A DNA stretch of 64,000 bases, taken from an uncultured Mucilaginibacter sp. (GTDB lineage Bacteria > Bacteroidota > Bacteroidia > Sphingobacteriales > Sphingobacteriaceae). The notes below the pieces were generated by a model, which saw only the letters and a program-made list of their open reading frames with translations, was not told the DNA's origin and ran no database searches. Where the stretch lies: assembly GCF_913773635.1 (NCBI RefSeq), contig NZ_CAJYGQ010000012.1:62001-126000 (forward strand). Direction: 5' to 3'. How positions within the stretch are numbered: the stretch's first letter is position 1; each line of letters opens with the position of its first letter. Both the position numbers and the translations under genes were made by a program. Positions 27,074 through 37,214 of the stretch are shown here, piece after piece.

Positions 27074-27299
27074 CTTTATAAAACGGTGTGTAGGTGCTGT
27101 TTTTATTGCACTTATAAAAGTGTACCAATATATTATTTCTCCAATACTACCATCGGCATGCCGTTACACGCCTACCTGCTCTCAATACGGTGTAGAGGCA
27201 ATAAAAAAATATGGGCCTTTTAAGGGCGGATGGTTAACTTTGAAACGTATTGGCCGCTGTAACCCGTGGGGAGGGCATGGGCATGATCCGGTACCTTAA
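27057..27299 (+). CDS. yidD: Membrane protein insertion efficiency factor YidD
   Basis: An 80-residue, membrane-associated amphipathic protein that assists YidC-dependent insertion. The family block [19 protein letters not shown] (about 26-44) with its three conserved Cys, and [15 protein letters not shown] at the C-terminus, are unmistakable. It starts inside the 3' end of rnpA. yidC itself is not in the window. Confidence 0.95.
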   Translation: MLQLFNFIKRCVGAVFIALIKVYQYIISPILPSACRYTPTCSQYGVEAIKKYGPFKGGWLTLKRIGRCNPWGGHGHDPVP

Positions 27300-27308
27300 T
27301 ATATATTT

Positions 27309-27989
27309 ATGAGTTTAATACTTCAAATAGAAACAGCTACCACGGCTTGCTCTGTTGCAATCGCATCACAGAATGAAATCCTGGCCGTTAAAGAATTAAA
27401 TCAGCGTAACGTACATGCCGAAGTGATTACTGTTTTTATTGAAGAAGTTTTTGCTGCACTGCAAATGCAATATGCTGATATTGATGCTGTGGCAGTAAGC
27501 AGCGGCCCGGGATCATACACCGGTTTACGGATAGGCGTATCAACTGCCAAAGGACTTTGTTATGGTTTAGACAAGCCGCTTATAGCAGTAGAAACATTAC
27601 AAGCTATGGCAAATGGTATGGCTGAATTAATTAATGACGAAGATTTGCTACTATGCCCTATGATTGACGCCAGGCGCATGGAAGTGTACACAGCGTTGTT
27701 TGACGCAAAAGGTAACCGGTTACAGCCAACAACTGCCGAAATTATAGATGAGCATAGCTTTGCATCGGTGCTTGAGCAGCAAAAGGTTTTGTTTTTTGGT
27801 GATGGTGCCGCTAAATGTCAGGAGGTATTGGGTAAGTGGAGCAACGCCCGTTTCGAAACTGATTTTATAAATTCCGCAAAGCACTTAAGTAAAGGAGCAT
27901 TTGAAGCTTTCAGCTCTCAAAAGTTTGAGGATGTGGCTTATTTTGAGCCGTTTTACTTGAAAGATTTTATTGCCGGTAAAAAGGCGTAG
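27309..27989 (+). CDS. tsaB: tRNA threonylcarbamoyladenosine biosynthesis protein TsaB
   Basis: Non-catalytic partner of TsaD in the t6A37 tRNA-modification complex. The 226-residue protein has the ASKHA-fold start ILQIETATTACSVAIA, the central SSGPGSYTGLRIGVSTAKGL (about 65-84) and the downstream MIDARRMEVYTALF typical of TsaB. It begins 9 bases after yidD and is convergent with the next gene, ten bases apart. Confidence 0.94.
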   Translation: MSLILQIETATTACSVAIASQNEILAVKELNQRNVHAEVITVFIEEVFAALQMQYADIDAVAVSSGPGSYTGLRIGVSTAKGLCYGLDKPLIAVETLQAMANGMAELINDEDLLLCPMIDARRMEVYTALFDAKGNRLQPTTAEIIDEHSFASVLEQQKVLFFGDGAAKCQEVLGKWSNARFETDFINSAKHLSKGAFEAFSSQKFEDVAYFEPFYLKDFIAGKKA

Positions 27990-27999
27990 CACTTTTATA

Positions 28000-29421
28000 C
28001 TAATTATTCCAGCGTTTCCACGTACGGCCTAACGGGCCTTGTTCAGAGCCGTCATAATAGTAGCTGTCGTTTTTCCACCTTTCTAAAAGCTTTCCAAACT
28101 TAAAAGAGAAGCCAAAGTATATGTTAGCACCCGAGTGCGACATAGGCTTGGTTACTGCACTTTCGTTTTCCCTGCTGGCGCTATATAAATTAAAGCTGCG
28201 CGTTAGCTGTTCGCTGCCAATAAATATATCAACATTGGGTGTTTTATACATAAATTGTAAGCCTAAATCAAACAGTCTATCTTCGTTATAAATACCGCTA
28301 AGTGAGGTACTGAAATTGCTGAAATTTACCTGGTTCACCAGTGCCGCCGCTGTGCCGCTTCCGTTAATCAGCTTTGAAATTATTGCAGTTGGGAAATAAC
28401 TAATAGTTTCATCTAGCATAAATTTTTTTCCTACTGAAAGATCGGCCCGGCCAACAATTGCTTTTGTGAATGAACCTCTACGCGGGTTGCTTTCAAATAT
28501 GCCGGTTATAGCATCCTCTACATCTTGTTCTGTTTGTGCGGGCGTAGTTGTCCGGATAGTACGTGTTTGATTAAAGCGGTATGTGGTAGCTTCTCCGCGC
28601 CAGCGTATAGCTCCTAAGTCTTTCAAATTGGCTTGTATAATATATCCTTTGGGTGCATAGGTTGCTCCAAGACTAATGGCTGCGCCAGGGCTTCTAAAAA
28701 ATGGCAACAAATCCCGCCTTGGGAACTGCCCCAATACATAAGTGCTTTGGAAGGTTCCTCTTAATCGTAAAGTGGCAGCATTTTGATCAGCCTGATTACG
28801 GTTTAGTTCAGATTCCGTAACGTTCAAGTTGTTGTAGCCGATGCCCGACAGCAAGCTGAGTTTTGCGCCTACAGCAAAGTTATGCGTAACTTTTTCCCTG
28901 TAATTTATACTAAACTGGTGAAATGCCTCATAAAAAGCGCGGTTATTAAACAAGTCAAAATAAGGCTGGTTGGTGTTGAATTTATCTATGCCATTAAAAA
29001 GGGCAATGGTTTCGTCTGTTACATGCCCGCGGCCATTTCCTTTTATCTGGTATGACAAGCCAACTTCGGTCTTTCCGCTCATGCTGGTAAACATGCGTAG
29101 CATACCTATATATGCATTTACGTTTGCCGTTACATCATTAAATTTTCCCTCGCCAATGGTAAAGGCGCTGTTATCATACTTTCCTAAAAAGAACCTCGAC
29201 TTTAAGGTGTATTGAGCATTGCCTTTTAAATACAGATTAGCGTTAAAATTTGGTAGTAAATTAAATGCAAACTGCCTGCTTGAGTCAGGTATGAAGGCTG
29301 CCTGTGAAGGATTTTCAAAAGAATCGTAAAGAGTACCTGTGTTAAAGTGCGCAAAACGCTGCGCATAACACGAAACACTGATAAGCAGCATCAGTACTCC
29401 TGCAAAAAATTTCTTCATCAA
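28000..29421 (-). CDS. Outer-membrane β-barrel protein (DUF5723-like)
   Basis: A 473-residue exported protein: signal peptide (about 1-20, ending SCYAQ), then alternating β-strands throughout, FENPSQAAFIPDSSRQFAFNL in shorter form near the N-terminus and IYFGFSFKFGKLLERW near the end. The N-terminal Asn-Pro-Ala/Gln-type loop and late β-hairpins resemble the PorV/DUF5723 group of Bacteroidota outer-membrane proteins. Function unknown. It is monocistronic. Confidence 0.65.
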   Translation of the reverse strand: MMKKFFAGVLMLLISVSCYAQRFAHFNTGTLYDSFENPSQAAFIPDSSRQFAFNLLPNFNANLYLKGNAQYTLKSRFFLGKYDNSAFTIGEGKFNDVTANVNAYIGMLRMFTSMSGKTEVGLSYQIKGNGRGHVTDETIALFNGIDKFNTNQPYFDLFNNRAFYEAFHQFSINYREKVTHNFAVGAKLSLLSGIGYNNLNVTESELNRNQADQNAATLRLRGTFQSTYVLGQFPRRDLLPFFRSPGAAISLGATYAPKGYIIQANLKDLGAIRWRGEATTYRFNQTRTIRTTTPAQTEQDVEDAITGIFESNPRRGSFTKAIVGRADLSVGKKFMLDETISYFPTAIISKLINGSGTAAALVNQVNFSNFSTSLSGIYNEDRLFDLGLQFMYKTPNVDIFIGSEQLTRSFNLYSASRENESAVTKPMSHSGANIYFGFSFKFGKLLERWKNDSYYYDGSEQGPLGRTWKRWNN

Positions 29422-29502
29422 AAAGGATTATCAATAGTTAGTAATCAATAATACGTAATCCTCCTGATATTTATTTCATGCCAGACGGCTAATTGTAAAA
29501 AA

Positions 29503-31068
29503 TTAGTTACCGTTTATGTTCAGCGAATCAGGCGCATTAATCTTAAGACAAAGGTTTGTATAAAATTGTTTATCAGATGCTGATAATTGGTAAGCTGCTG
29601 CATAGTAGTTCTTAAAACCAGGCTCGGTATTATAAGCATTAGCATACTTACGCTTTAACGCGCGTTTAAATGCGTAACCTGCATTTTTAAAATTAATAAA
29701 GTAGCTAACGTTGCAACGCTGCGCCAGCAAATTCGAAAACTCTCTGAAATCTGATTGCTTGCTCAGGAACAGGTTACCAAAATAGTTTTCACGGAAATTG
29801 CTTACCTCACGTTGTGAGTTTCCTAACACCAAATAATTATCAACTATGGTGAAGTACGGCTTTCTGAAGCCTGAAAGTACATCTCCCAGTAAGTACATTG
29901 GTACCTGGTTAAAGTTAAACTGGCCAATATCTTCTGTTAGCATATTGCTTATATTATTACAAAACGGACGTAGCGCAGCACCATTTTTAACTTTTATAAT
30001 GGCTATTCGTTCCTGAAAGCGTGTAGTAACCAGCGCAAATTCATTATCAAGTAATTTGTTAAACTCGCTGTCAAATTGTACTCCGCTTTCTGTTTTTATT
30101 TTGTTAAAAAGCGCTTTTTTATCTTTAACCAAGTGAGCTTTTTGTTGCCAGCTGGTAAGCAAATTTTTAAATGCTGCTAAATCACTTATGCCGTAAACAT
30201 TGCTGTAAGCTGTTGTTATTGGGAGTATGTTCTGTAGTGTGAGTTCCACCGGGACCATATTTCTGAATATATCCATATAACTTACAGGTGATTTGCCTTT
30301 GAAAGTAGTGAAGCCATTAAAGAGCAGCGCGTCACTTTTGTAATTTAAGCTCAACGATGTATTTGCAGGTAGCTTGAATAACCCTTTCCACAAATCAGAG
30401 TCCTCACTTTTGTATAGATTGTTTAAAAGCGAGCCACATTGCTGATAGTTGATGTATAAATTACCCAATGATGTTGAATGCTGCTGATCAGACATAAGAT
30501 CAAAAGTGCCTGCCGACGCTTTTTTACTATCCAGGCTTTCCTGCAAAAGAGTTTTAGAAAAGCTTCCGCACCAAACGTTGTGTTGTTTCTCAATAATATA
30601 AAATTCTCTTTCAACTGAATCTGCCTGAAATACAAATGCCTTTTTACCGCCCAATGTTGTAGGCTTCAACTTCATTTGTGTAGCCGCTTCATTGCTAAAA
30701 GCACCGGATGAAGCCATCGTAAAAAGGTATTCAATGCTATCTGTACCCAGCGTATGAAGGGATAAAAAAATATCCTGCGCATTTAGAAGAGTTTGAGCAG
30801 ATGTATTGTTTAACAAGCCTTTACGAAGCATATGCAGTTCGGTCATTTTATCACTACCTAGCAATGAGGCAAACAATGGGCTGTTTTGATAAATGTCGTA
30901 AAAGCTCGCATCGTTGTTAAACTCAAATACTACTGCAGCAGATGAGGGAATGGAACTGATAATATCGGCAGAATGATTGCCCGATATTTTTAAATTATCA
31001 AAATACTTAACTGTTACAAACACGGTGGCGGCAACTAGTAGGATGGTGATAGTAATCAGTCGTTTCAT
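29503..31068 (-). CDS. Membrane-anchored protein of unknown function
   Basis: I do not recognise a named family. The 521-residue protein starts with a short basic segment and one hydrophobic helix (about 3-20), with a long soluble region after it, so it is probably anchored in the inner membrane and exposed to the periplasm. Sequence SADIISSIPSSAAVVFEF follows the helix and is reminiscent of DUF3352-type proteins, with a later VDNYLVLGNSQREVSNF repeat-like block. Met at 31068 is preferred over 31086 because the signal-anchor begins there. Low-complexity or enzymatic motifs were not found. Confidence 0.5.
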   Translation of the reverse strand: MKRLITITILLVAATVFVTVKYFDNLKISGNHSADIISSIPSSAAVVFEFNNDASFYDIYQNSPLFASLLGSDKMTELHMLRKGLLNNTSAQTLLNAQDIFLSLHTLGTDSIEYLFTMASSGAFSNEAATQMKLKPTTLGGKKAFVFQADSVEREFYIIEKQHNVWCGSFSKTLLQESLDSKKASAGTFDLMSDQQHSTSLGNLYINYQQCGSLLNNLYKSEDSDLWKGLFKLPANTSLSLNYKSDALLFNGFTTFKGKSPVSYMDIFRNMVPVELTLQNILPITTAYSNVYGISDLAAFKNLLTSWQQKAHLVKDKKALFNKIKTESGVQFDSEFNKLLDNEFALVTTRFQERIAIIKVKNGAALRPFCNNISNMLTEDIGQFNFNQVPMYLLGDVLSGFRKPYFTIVDNYLVLGNSQREVSNFRENYFGNLFLSKQSDFREFSNLLAQRCNVSYFINFKNAGYAFKRALKRKYANAYNTEPGFKNYYAAAYQLSASDKQFYTNLCLKINAPDSLNINGN

Positions 31069-31157
31069 ATATTTTGAATTAGGCAAATGTAGATTTTTAC
31101 CTTATGCCAATAAAGTAATACTTGCAATTGGTTACATTAGCAACTGTATAATTACAA

Positions 31158-31547
31158 ATGAATAAGTCTATAATTATTACCGCTGCCATTTTTGGCATGT
31201 TAGCAGTCATAACCGGTGCGTTTGGTGCTCACGCGCTTAAAGAAAGGCTCGAACCGCAGCAATTGCAGGTTTGGGGCACCGCTGTTCAATATAATTTTTA
31301 CCACGTGTTTGCGCTTTTAGCTTTAGCGGCGCTTAATAAAAGCGATAGTAACTTAACCTACGCCGGCTACCTGTTGTTTACGTTTGGTATAGTGTTTTTT
31401 TCGGGCTCATTGTATTTATTGTCTTGCAGAAACATTTTACAGTGGAGCTGGCTTCGAATTTTAGGGCCCGTTACGCCAATTGGCGGCTTATTGTTCATTG
31501 CCGGCTGGTTCACCCTGCTTTTGTCTGCTTTGAAGGGTAAAGTATAA
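31158..31547 (+). CDS. DUF423 family membrane protein
   Basis: A 129-residue membrane protein with four hydrophobic helices and the DUF423 (YgdD-like) signature GAFGAHALKERLEPQQLQVW (about 21-40) followed by QYNFYHVFALLAL. The role of the family is unknown. It ends one base before priA, so it is likely cotranscribed with it. Confidence 0.88.
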   Translation: MNKSIIITAAIFGMLAVITGAFGAHALKERLEPQQLQVWGTAVQYNFYHVFALLALAALNKSDSNLTYAGYLLFTFGIVFFSGSLYLLSCRNILQWSWLRILGPVTPIGGLLFIAGWFTLLLSALKGKV

Positions 31548-31548
31548 T

Positions 31549-34035
31549 ATGCTCGAATTTGCCGAAAATCAATCAGCCGAAAGGGTTACCCTCTTTGTAA
31601 ACGTAATATTGCCGCTGGCTATATCACGCTTATATACCTACCGTGTGCCTTTTGAACTAAATGATGTAGTGGCCGTTGGTAAAAGGGTAGTGGTGCAATT
31701 TGGTAAAAGTAAGCTTTACACTGCGGTAATAGACGAAATTACTACGATTGCACCCCAAAAATACGAAGCTAAATACCTGATGGAGGTTTTAGACGACCGG
31801 CCGGTGGTAACATCACAACAATTAGATTTTTGGAAGTGGTTGGCTGATTACTATCTGTGCAATACCGGAGAGGTAATGGCTGCTGCGTTACCCTCTGCGC
31901 TTAAGTTGGCGAGTGAAACCCGCATTATGCTTAACCCCGATGGTAACATTGACCGATCGTTGCTGCATGATAAGGAATATCTAATAGTCGATGCCCTTGA
32001 TATCCAACCGGTACTTTCTGTAAGTGATATTGTTAAGCTTTTGGGGCAAAAAATTGTAATGCCCGTGCTTAAATTAATGTTCGATAAAAACATCATTCAT
32101 ATTAGCGAAGAGGTAAGTGAACGGTATAAGCCGCGTAAACGCAGCTACGTAAAACTTAATCAGCTTTATAACGAAGCTGATATGCGGCGCGAACTGTTTG
32201 CAGAGTTGGAACGCCGTGCACCTAAGCAGGCAGACGCTTTACTGGCATACTTGAAGCTGTCAAGAAATGAAGCATTAGTATCAAAAAATGATTTGATGGA
32301 AGAGAGCGGCGTAAGCGCAGCAGTGTTGAAGGCTTTGATTGACAAAGAAATATTCATAGTTGAGGAGCGAAACGTAAGCCGGTTATATTACGATGAATTT
32401 GAAATGGGTGCAAATTTTGAACTAAGCCCCGCTCAATCCAATGCCCTTAATGAGATAAGAAATCACTTTATTCAAAAAGATGTGGTGTTGTTGCATGGGG
32501 TAACATCATCCGGCAAAACCGAGCTTTACATTAGGTTGGTTGAGGAGGCTTTGCATAAAGGTAAACAAGTGCTTTATCTTTTACCCGAAATTGCACTCAC
32601 CACCCACGTTATTGAAAGGCTGCGCAAATACTTCGGCAATGACATAGGCGTGTACCACTCACGATTCAGCGACAATGAGCGTGTTGAAGTTTGGCAAAAA
32701 GTGCTTAATCATGAATACAAAGTGGTGCTTGGTGCCCGGTCATCAGTTTTTTTGCCGTTTGACGATTTAGGTTTAATAATTGTAGATGAGGAACATGAAA
32801 CTTCATACAAGCAATTTGACCCGGCGCCACGATACAATGCCCGTGATGCGGCTATTTACCTTGCGGGAAAATATCAGGCAAAAGTTCTCCTGGGATCGGC
32901 TACGCCATCATTCGAGTCCTACTTTAATGCGCGTACAGGTAAGTACGGACTTACCGAATTAACAGAAAGATTTGGCGGCGTAAGCTTGCCTGAAATAGAG
33001 GTAGTAAGCATTGCAGAAGAAATAAAACGAAAAGTTATTCAATCGCACTTTACCAGTGTGCTGATGACCGATATACAAACAGCACTCAGTAATAAGGAAC
33101 AGGTAATATTGTTTCAAAACAGAAGGGGGTATGCTCCGGTACTTATATGCCGCGTATGCGCATTTACGCCTAAGTGTATTAACTGTGATGTTAGCTTAAC
33201 CTATCACAAGAGCAGCAGTCACCTGCATTGTCATTACTGTGGCTACAAAGAAGATAACATTAACGTGTGTCCAGCATGTGGTTCAACACATTTGGAGTAT
33301 AAAGGCTTTGGTACCGAAAAAATTGAAGATGATTTACAGGTATTGATTCCTGATAGCCGCATTGCGCGAATGGATTTAGATACTACGCGCGCTCGCAATG
33401 CATATCAAAATTTGTTAAATGATTTAGAGGAGAAGCGAATTGATATTTTGGTAGGAACGCAAATGGTAGCCAAAGGGCTTGACTTTGCTGATGTAACGGT
33501 AATAGGAATTATCAATGCTGATAGCTTATTGAAATATCCTGACTACCGGGCTAATGAGCGCAGCTATCAAATGCTGGCCCAGGTAAGCGGTCGTGCCGGC
33601 AGGCGTGGTAAGCAGGGTAAAGTTGTTATACAAACGTATAACCCGCAGCACCGGGTAATTGATCAGGTTATACGCAACGATTATAAGGACTTGTACCTTA
33701 CAGAAATTGATGAACGCAAAAACTTTAAATATCCTCCTTTCTATCGTATTATAAACTTGGATATAAAGCATAAAGACGCTGATAAACTATACCAGCAGGC
33801 CGAATATCTGGCAATTGAATTGCGTAAACATTTTGGCGATCGTGTTATAGGCCCTGAATATCCGTTGGTAAGCCGCATACGCAATTTTTACATTAAAAGC
33901 ATCATGCTTAAGTTTGAAAAGGATGGTATTTCAATTGTGAAGGTAAAGTCGTTAATACGTGACATTATTGTTCAATTTCAAACCACTCCGTTAAGTAAGG
34001 GCTGCATTGTACAACCTGATGTGGACCCTTATTAA
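31549..34035 (+). CDS. priA: Primosomal protein N' (replication restart helicase)
   Basis: 3'-to-5' DNA helicase that rebuilds replication forks. At 828 residues it is longer than E. coli PriA (732). It has an N-terminal 3'-DNA-binding domain, Walker A GVTSSGKTEL (about 324-333), DEEH (in IIVDEEHETSYKQ), then a zinc-binding insert with eight Cys (CRVC, CINC, CHYC, CPAC) between the helicase lobes, and helicase motifs VGTQMVAKGLDF and QVSGRAGR. Nothing is missing. Confidence 0.95.
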   Translation: MLEFAENQSAERVTLFVNVILPLAISRLYTYRVPFELNDVVAVGKRVVVQFGKSKLYTAVIDEITTIAPQKYEAKYLMEVLDDRPVVTSQQLDFWKWLADYYLCNTGEVMAAALPSALKLASETRIMLNPDGNIDRSLLHDKEYLIVDALDIQPVLSVSDIVKLLGQKIVMPVLKLMFDKNIIHISEEVSERYKPRKRSYVKLNQLYNEADMRRELFAELERRAPKQADALLAYLKLSRNEALVSKNDLMEESGVSAAVLKALIDKEIFIVEERNVSRLYYDEFEMGANFELSPAQSNALNEIRNHFIQKDVVLLHGVTSSGKTELYIRLVEEALHKGKQVLYLLPEIALTTHVIERLRKYFGNDIGVYHSRFSDNERVEVWQKVLNHEYKVVLGARSSVFLPFDDLGLIIVDEEHETSYKQFDPAPRYNARDAAIYLAGKYQAKVLLGSATPSFESYFNARTGKYGLTELTERFGGVSLPEIEVVSIAEEIKRKVIQSHFTSVLMTDIQTALSNKEQVILFQNRRGYAPVLICRVCAFTPKCINCDVSLTYHKSSSHLHCHYCGYKEDNINVCPACGSTHLEYKGFGTEKIEDDLQVLIPDSRIARMDLDTTRARNAYQNLLNDLEEKRIDILVGTQMVAKGLDFADVTVIGIINADSLLKYPDYRANERSYQMLAQVSGRAGRRGKQGKVVIQTYNPQHRVIDQVIRNDYKDLYLTEIDERKNFKYPPFYRIINLDIKHKDADKLYQQAEYLAIELRKHFGDRVIGPEYPLVSRIRNFYIKSIMLKFEKDGISIVKVKSLIRDIIVQFQTTPLSKGCIVQPDVDPY

Positions 34036-34189
34036 ACCAGGTCTGAATGTTCTTTGCGCATTATTAGCGCTTTCCAAATTCACAAAAGCTTGTAAACTGA
34101 CATTAGTTCAAACCCTAAAATTGCATGTTTTTAACATTTAGTCAATAAGTGGGAAAAACATTCGTTTTGTAGATTGTTAATTATTAGTT

Positions 34190-34693
34190 ATGCTTTTAGG
34201 TGCAAATAATTCGCAAGTACAGCAGCAAAGTCAGGAAGACTTAATAGTACGACTTATTGATAAAGGCCGGTTTAGTGAAGCTTATCAGTTATTAAAAGCT
34301 GAACCTGATGATATTACTTCTACCCATTTTAATACGGCTCTTTGTCTTTTTGGTAGTAAAAACTATAAGGATGCACTGATAAGCCTTGATAAGGCGCTTG
34401 CTACACTACACAACAAGCCAAACCCGCATCATCAAACCGACGCAAATTATCAGTCAATTGTGAACGCACAAAATCAAACTGATGATCACTTAATTGCTGT
34501 TGATACGAAATACATAACACTATTTACCGAAAGATTTAGAGATGCTGTTGTGAGATTAAAAACTGATTGCTGGTTAGAGCTAGGCGAGTGGAACCGTGTT
34601 GTAGAAACCGCAAGCCATATTCAATTCAAAAAATACCGCAACATTGACAATGCATTGCAAATAGCTCATAATATACTTGATAATCATGAATGA
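34190..34693 (+). CDS. Helical TPR-like protein of unknown function, ankyrin cassette
   Basis: A 167-residue acidic protein without signal peptide. The segments GRFSEAYQLLKAE, NTALCLFGSKNYKDALISLDKAL and ELGEWNRVVETA look like degenerate TPR helices, split by a Gln/Asn-rich stretch (about 75-100). I recognise no family. Its stop codon overlaps the start of the first ankyrin gene (ATG at 34686, stop at 34691-34693), which argues for translational coupling. Confidence 0.6.
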   Translation: MLLGANNSQVQQQSQEDLIVRLIDKGRFSEAYQLLKAEPDDITSTHFNTALCLFGSKNYKDALISLDKALATLHNKPNPHHQTDANYQSIVNAQNQTDDHLIAVDTKYITLFTERFRDAVVRLKTDCWLELGEWNRVVETASHIQFKKYRNIDNALQIAHNILDNHE

Positions 34694-36125
34694 ATTTAAT
34701 CAAATACGGGATGCTTATCATCGGAACGTGATTGGAGGTCAGCCAGGTGTAGACATTGCGGGGATGTATGAAGCATTACAGCAAGTGGATATTAAAGGCG
34801 ATGCAGAAGAAAACTTGTATCATTTAGCTGCACGTTTCACTGATGAAAATGCTGTAAATTTTTTAATGACTAAAGGCTTACAGCCAACTGCCGATAAATA
34901 TGGCAACACCCCATTACATGCATTAACTACCACCCGTTTTGATGTAAATGCAGCAGCAATAGATGCTAAAGCGCAACAAATTTATAATACTGCAAATGCC
35001 TTAATTAAGGCAGGCGTTAACCCGAAGAAAAAAAATGACTCGGGTAAAGTGGCATATCTAGACGCCGGTTTGGTATACATGTATCCGTTTATACAAGCAA
35101 TGGCCGATGCAGGAGTCAAGATGCATGCCACTGCCGAAGAAGGAAAGAACGTTTTACATCTTATTTGCGATAAGTTGGTGCATCGTAAAACCATACCCGG
35201 GGCTGTTGAAGCAGCTGCGAAAACCGTGAAAATACTTGTTGAAAGTGGCGGGATTGACATTGAAGATAAGGATATATTTGAAGTAACACCATTAACCTAT
35301 GCTCAGCGAAGCGGCGTTAAAGAAATTGCAGCCATTTTATCAGGTGATGATAGTGCATTGCAAACCGGTGGAATGACGATTCATGAAGCCGTACTTAACC
35401 GTGATACACAGGCTGCTGAAGCTATCATTGCATCAGGAGCTGACTTAAACGAAGTATCAGACTCTCATAAACGAACAGCCTTGATGCTTGCCTGCGAATA
35501 TCCATCCTTACCCATGGTTGAGCTATTGCTGAATGCAGGTGCCGACGTTAACTACAAAACAGGCACAGGTGAAACAGCAGTTTTTTACCTCATAGCCAGA
35601 GGTATTAGCAATTTTGGCCGTGGTATGAGCAAAGACCTAAAAGATATTGCACTTATTCTGCAAAGCCTTATCAGCAATGGGCTTGATAAAGATGCGGAAA
35701 TAAACGCTAACGGCGATACTGCTTTAGGATTAGTTTGCTCATCAGCCTATCTTGCCGACTTAAATAGCAAGCTCGCTGAAATACTTGTTGAGGCTGGGTG
35801 CAATATCAATAAGCCAGATTTGCTTGGTAAAACGCCTTTAATGTGTTTTGCCGCACGTGGTAACGAGTCGAAATATAACATGGCAGAACTTTTACTTGAT
35901 AATTCAGCAGATGCAAAGTACGTTGATAGCACGGGATCTACAGCGTTAATGTATGCCGCAGCGAATCCTGATAAAGCATCTGCAAAAATGATAACTGAAT
36001 TACTACTTGACGCCGACTCATCTGTTGCTGAAAAGGTAAATAACGCCGGACAAACGGCTATGGATATTGCAGTAAATAATAACAACGAGGCTGTGGTGAA
36101 ACTACTACTAACCGCAACCATATAA
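34686..36125 (+). CDS. Ankyrin-repeat protein A
   Basis: A 479-residue protein with no signal peptide, made almost entirely of ankyrin repeats. The repeats are marked by G-x-TPLH-like turns (NTPLHAL, EVTPLTYA, KRTALMLAC, ETAVFYLI, KTPLMCFA, STALMYAA) and closing helices (VELLLNAGADVN, AEILVEAGCNIN, AELLLDNSADAK). About 10-11 units are visible, several degenerate. Ankyrin repeats bind proteins; the partner is unknown. It overlaps the TPR-like gene upstream and is followed 11 bases later by a second ankyrin gene. The alternative start at 34677 is less well placed. Confidence 0.82.
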   Translation: MNEFNQIRDAYHRNVIGGQPGVDIAGMYEALQQVDIKGDAEENLYHLAARFTDENAVNFLMTKGLQPTADKYGNTPLHALTTTRFDVNAAAIDAKAQQIYNTANALIKAGVNPKKKNDSGKVAYLDAGLVYMYPFIQAMADAGVKMHATAEEGKNVLHLICDKLVHRKTIPGAVEAAAKTVKILVESGGIDIEDKDIFEVTPLTYAQRSGVKEIAAILSGDDSALQTGGMTIHEAVLNRDTQAAEAIIASGADLNEVSDSHKRTALMLACEYPSLPMVELLLNAGADVNYKTGTGETAVFYLIARGISNFGRGMSKDLKDIALILQSLISNGLDKDAEINANGDTALGLVCSSAYLADLNSKLAEILVEAGCNINKPDLLGKTPLMCFAARGNESKYNMAELLLDNSADAKYVDSTGSTALMYAAANPDKASAKMITELLLDADSSVAEKVNNAGQTAMDIAVNNNNEAVVKLLLTATI

Positions 36126-36136
36126 AGCCATTGTTT

Positions 36137-37102
36137 ATGGACAACATGTTTTTAAATGCCTGCAAAAATGCACAAAAGGGAATAGTTGAAGCGTTTTTGA
36201 AAAAAGGCGGAATAAATGTAGATAAACGCGACACTTTAGGTAATACGCCTTTGTACTACGTAAGCGGTAAAGGGGCAAAGGATATTGTAAAATTATTGAT
36301 TAACGCAGGTGCAGATGTAAACCTAGCTAACAACACCAGCGAAACACCCTTGCATATGGCGGCCCGCACCGGGAACAAAGAAATTTTGAAACAACTTACT
36401 GATGCCGGTGCCGACATTAACGCTGCCAATAATTATGGTCAAACCCCTGTGTTTTATGCGGTATTGGCGCAAAAAACGGAGACTGCTTTATACTTAATAA
36501 CATTAGGAGCAGATACTTCTGTAAAAGATAACGGTGGCTACAATATATTTGATCATGCTACGGCTAATGGTATGCGTGAGCTAGTCAGCGCTTTGAGTTC
36601 GGACAATGCCGCGCAAAAAGACGATAACGGAAATACACCACTGCATCAGGCGGTTTATAATAATCATAGTGAAACTGTAGCCTCATTGCTTAAAATGTCG
36701 AATGCAGGCGTAAATGAGTTGAACAACAACGGTGTTAGTGCGCTGATACTTGCGGTTAACAACTCCAACATGCACATAGTCGATTTACTCATTAAGCATG
36801 GTGCCGACGTGAATTTACACTTGCATAACGGCAACTCGGCATTACATTATGCTGCAGGTATTGGCAATCATCATTTAGGTAAATTACTCTTACAAAACGG
36901 CGCCGAGATCAACTCACGCAACAGCTTTAGCGAAACACCCTTGATAGTTGCCGCTCAATGCGGGTTTAATGATTTTACATCAATGCTAATTGAAAATAAT
37001 GCTGATATCGCTGCTGTTAATAATGACGGCCGTAGCGCTATGGACTTTGCAAGCGAGCGCGGGTATACAGAAATACTGGAGCAATTGTTAGCGGCAAGTT
37101 GA
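36137..37102 (+). CDS. Ankyrin-repeat protein B
   Basis: A 321-residue ankyrin protein, more regular than its upstream neighbour. About nine repeats of 33 residues are seen, with NTPLYYVSGKGAKDIVKLLINAG-type units (shown here as TPLYYVSGKGAKDIV), ETPLHMAARTGNKEIL, QTPVFYAVLAQKT, NTPLHQAVYNNHSETV, SALILAVNNSNMHIV, SALHYAAGIGNHHLG and ETPLIVAAQCGFNDF. There is no signal peptide or enzymatic domain. The ATG at 36137 is taken over the TTG at 36131. It ends shortly before a terminator hairpin at 37124. Confidence 0.82.
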   Translation: MDNMFLNACKNAQKGIVEAFLKKGGINVDKRDTLGNTPLYYVSGKGAKDIVKLLINAGADVNLANNTSETPLHMAARTGNKEILKQLTDAGADINAANNYGQTPVFYAVLAQKTETALYLITLGADTSVKDNGGYNIFDHATANGMRELVSALSSDNAAQKDDNGNTPLHQAVYNNHSETVASLLKMSNAGVNELNNNGVSALILAVNNSNMHIVDLLIKHGADVNLHLHNGNSALHYAAGIGNHHLGKLLLQNGAEINSRNSFSETPLIVAAQCGFNDFTSMLIENNADIAAVNNDGRSAMDFASERGYTEILEQLLAAS

Positions 37103-37123
37103 TAGATGTGAACACTATATACC

Positions 37124-37156
37124 AGCCCCGTATAATTTTTTTACCGGGGCTTTTTT
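37124..37156 (+). terminator. Terminator of the ankyrin cassette
   Basis: AGCCCCG (37124-37130) and CGGGGCT (37145-37151) form a GC stem with TTTTT after it, 21 bases downstream of the last ankyrin stop. It is a standard rho-independent form, despite a long T-rich loop. Confidence 0.8.
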
Positions 37157-37214
37157 ATTTTAAAGCACTCGAAACAACGGGTATTTATTAGCTTAGCCCA
37201 AACCAATTTCATTT

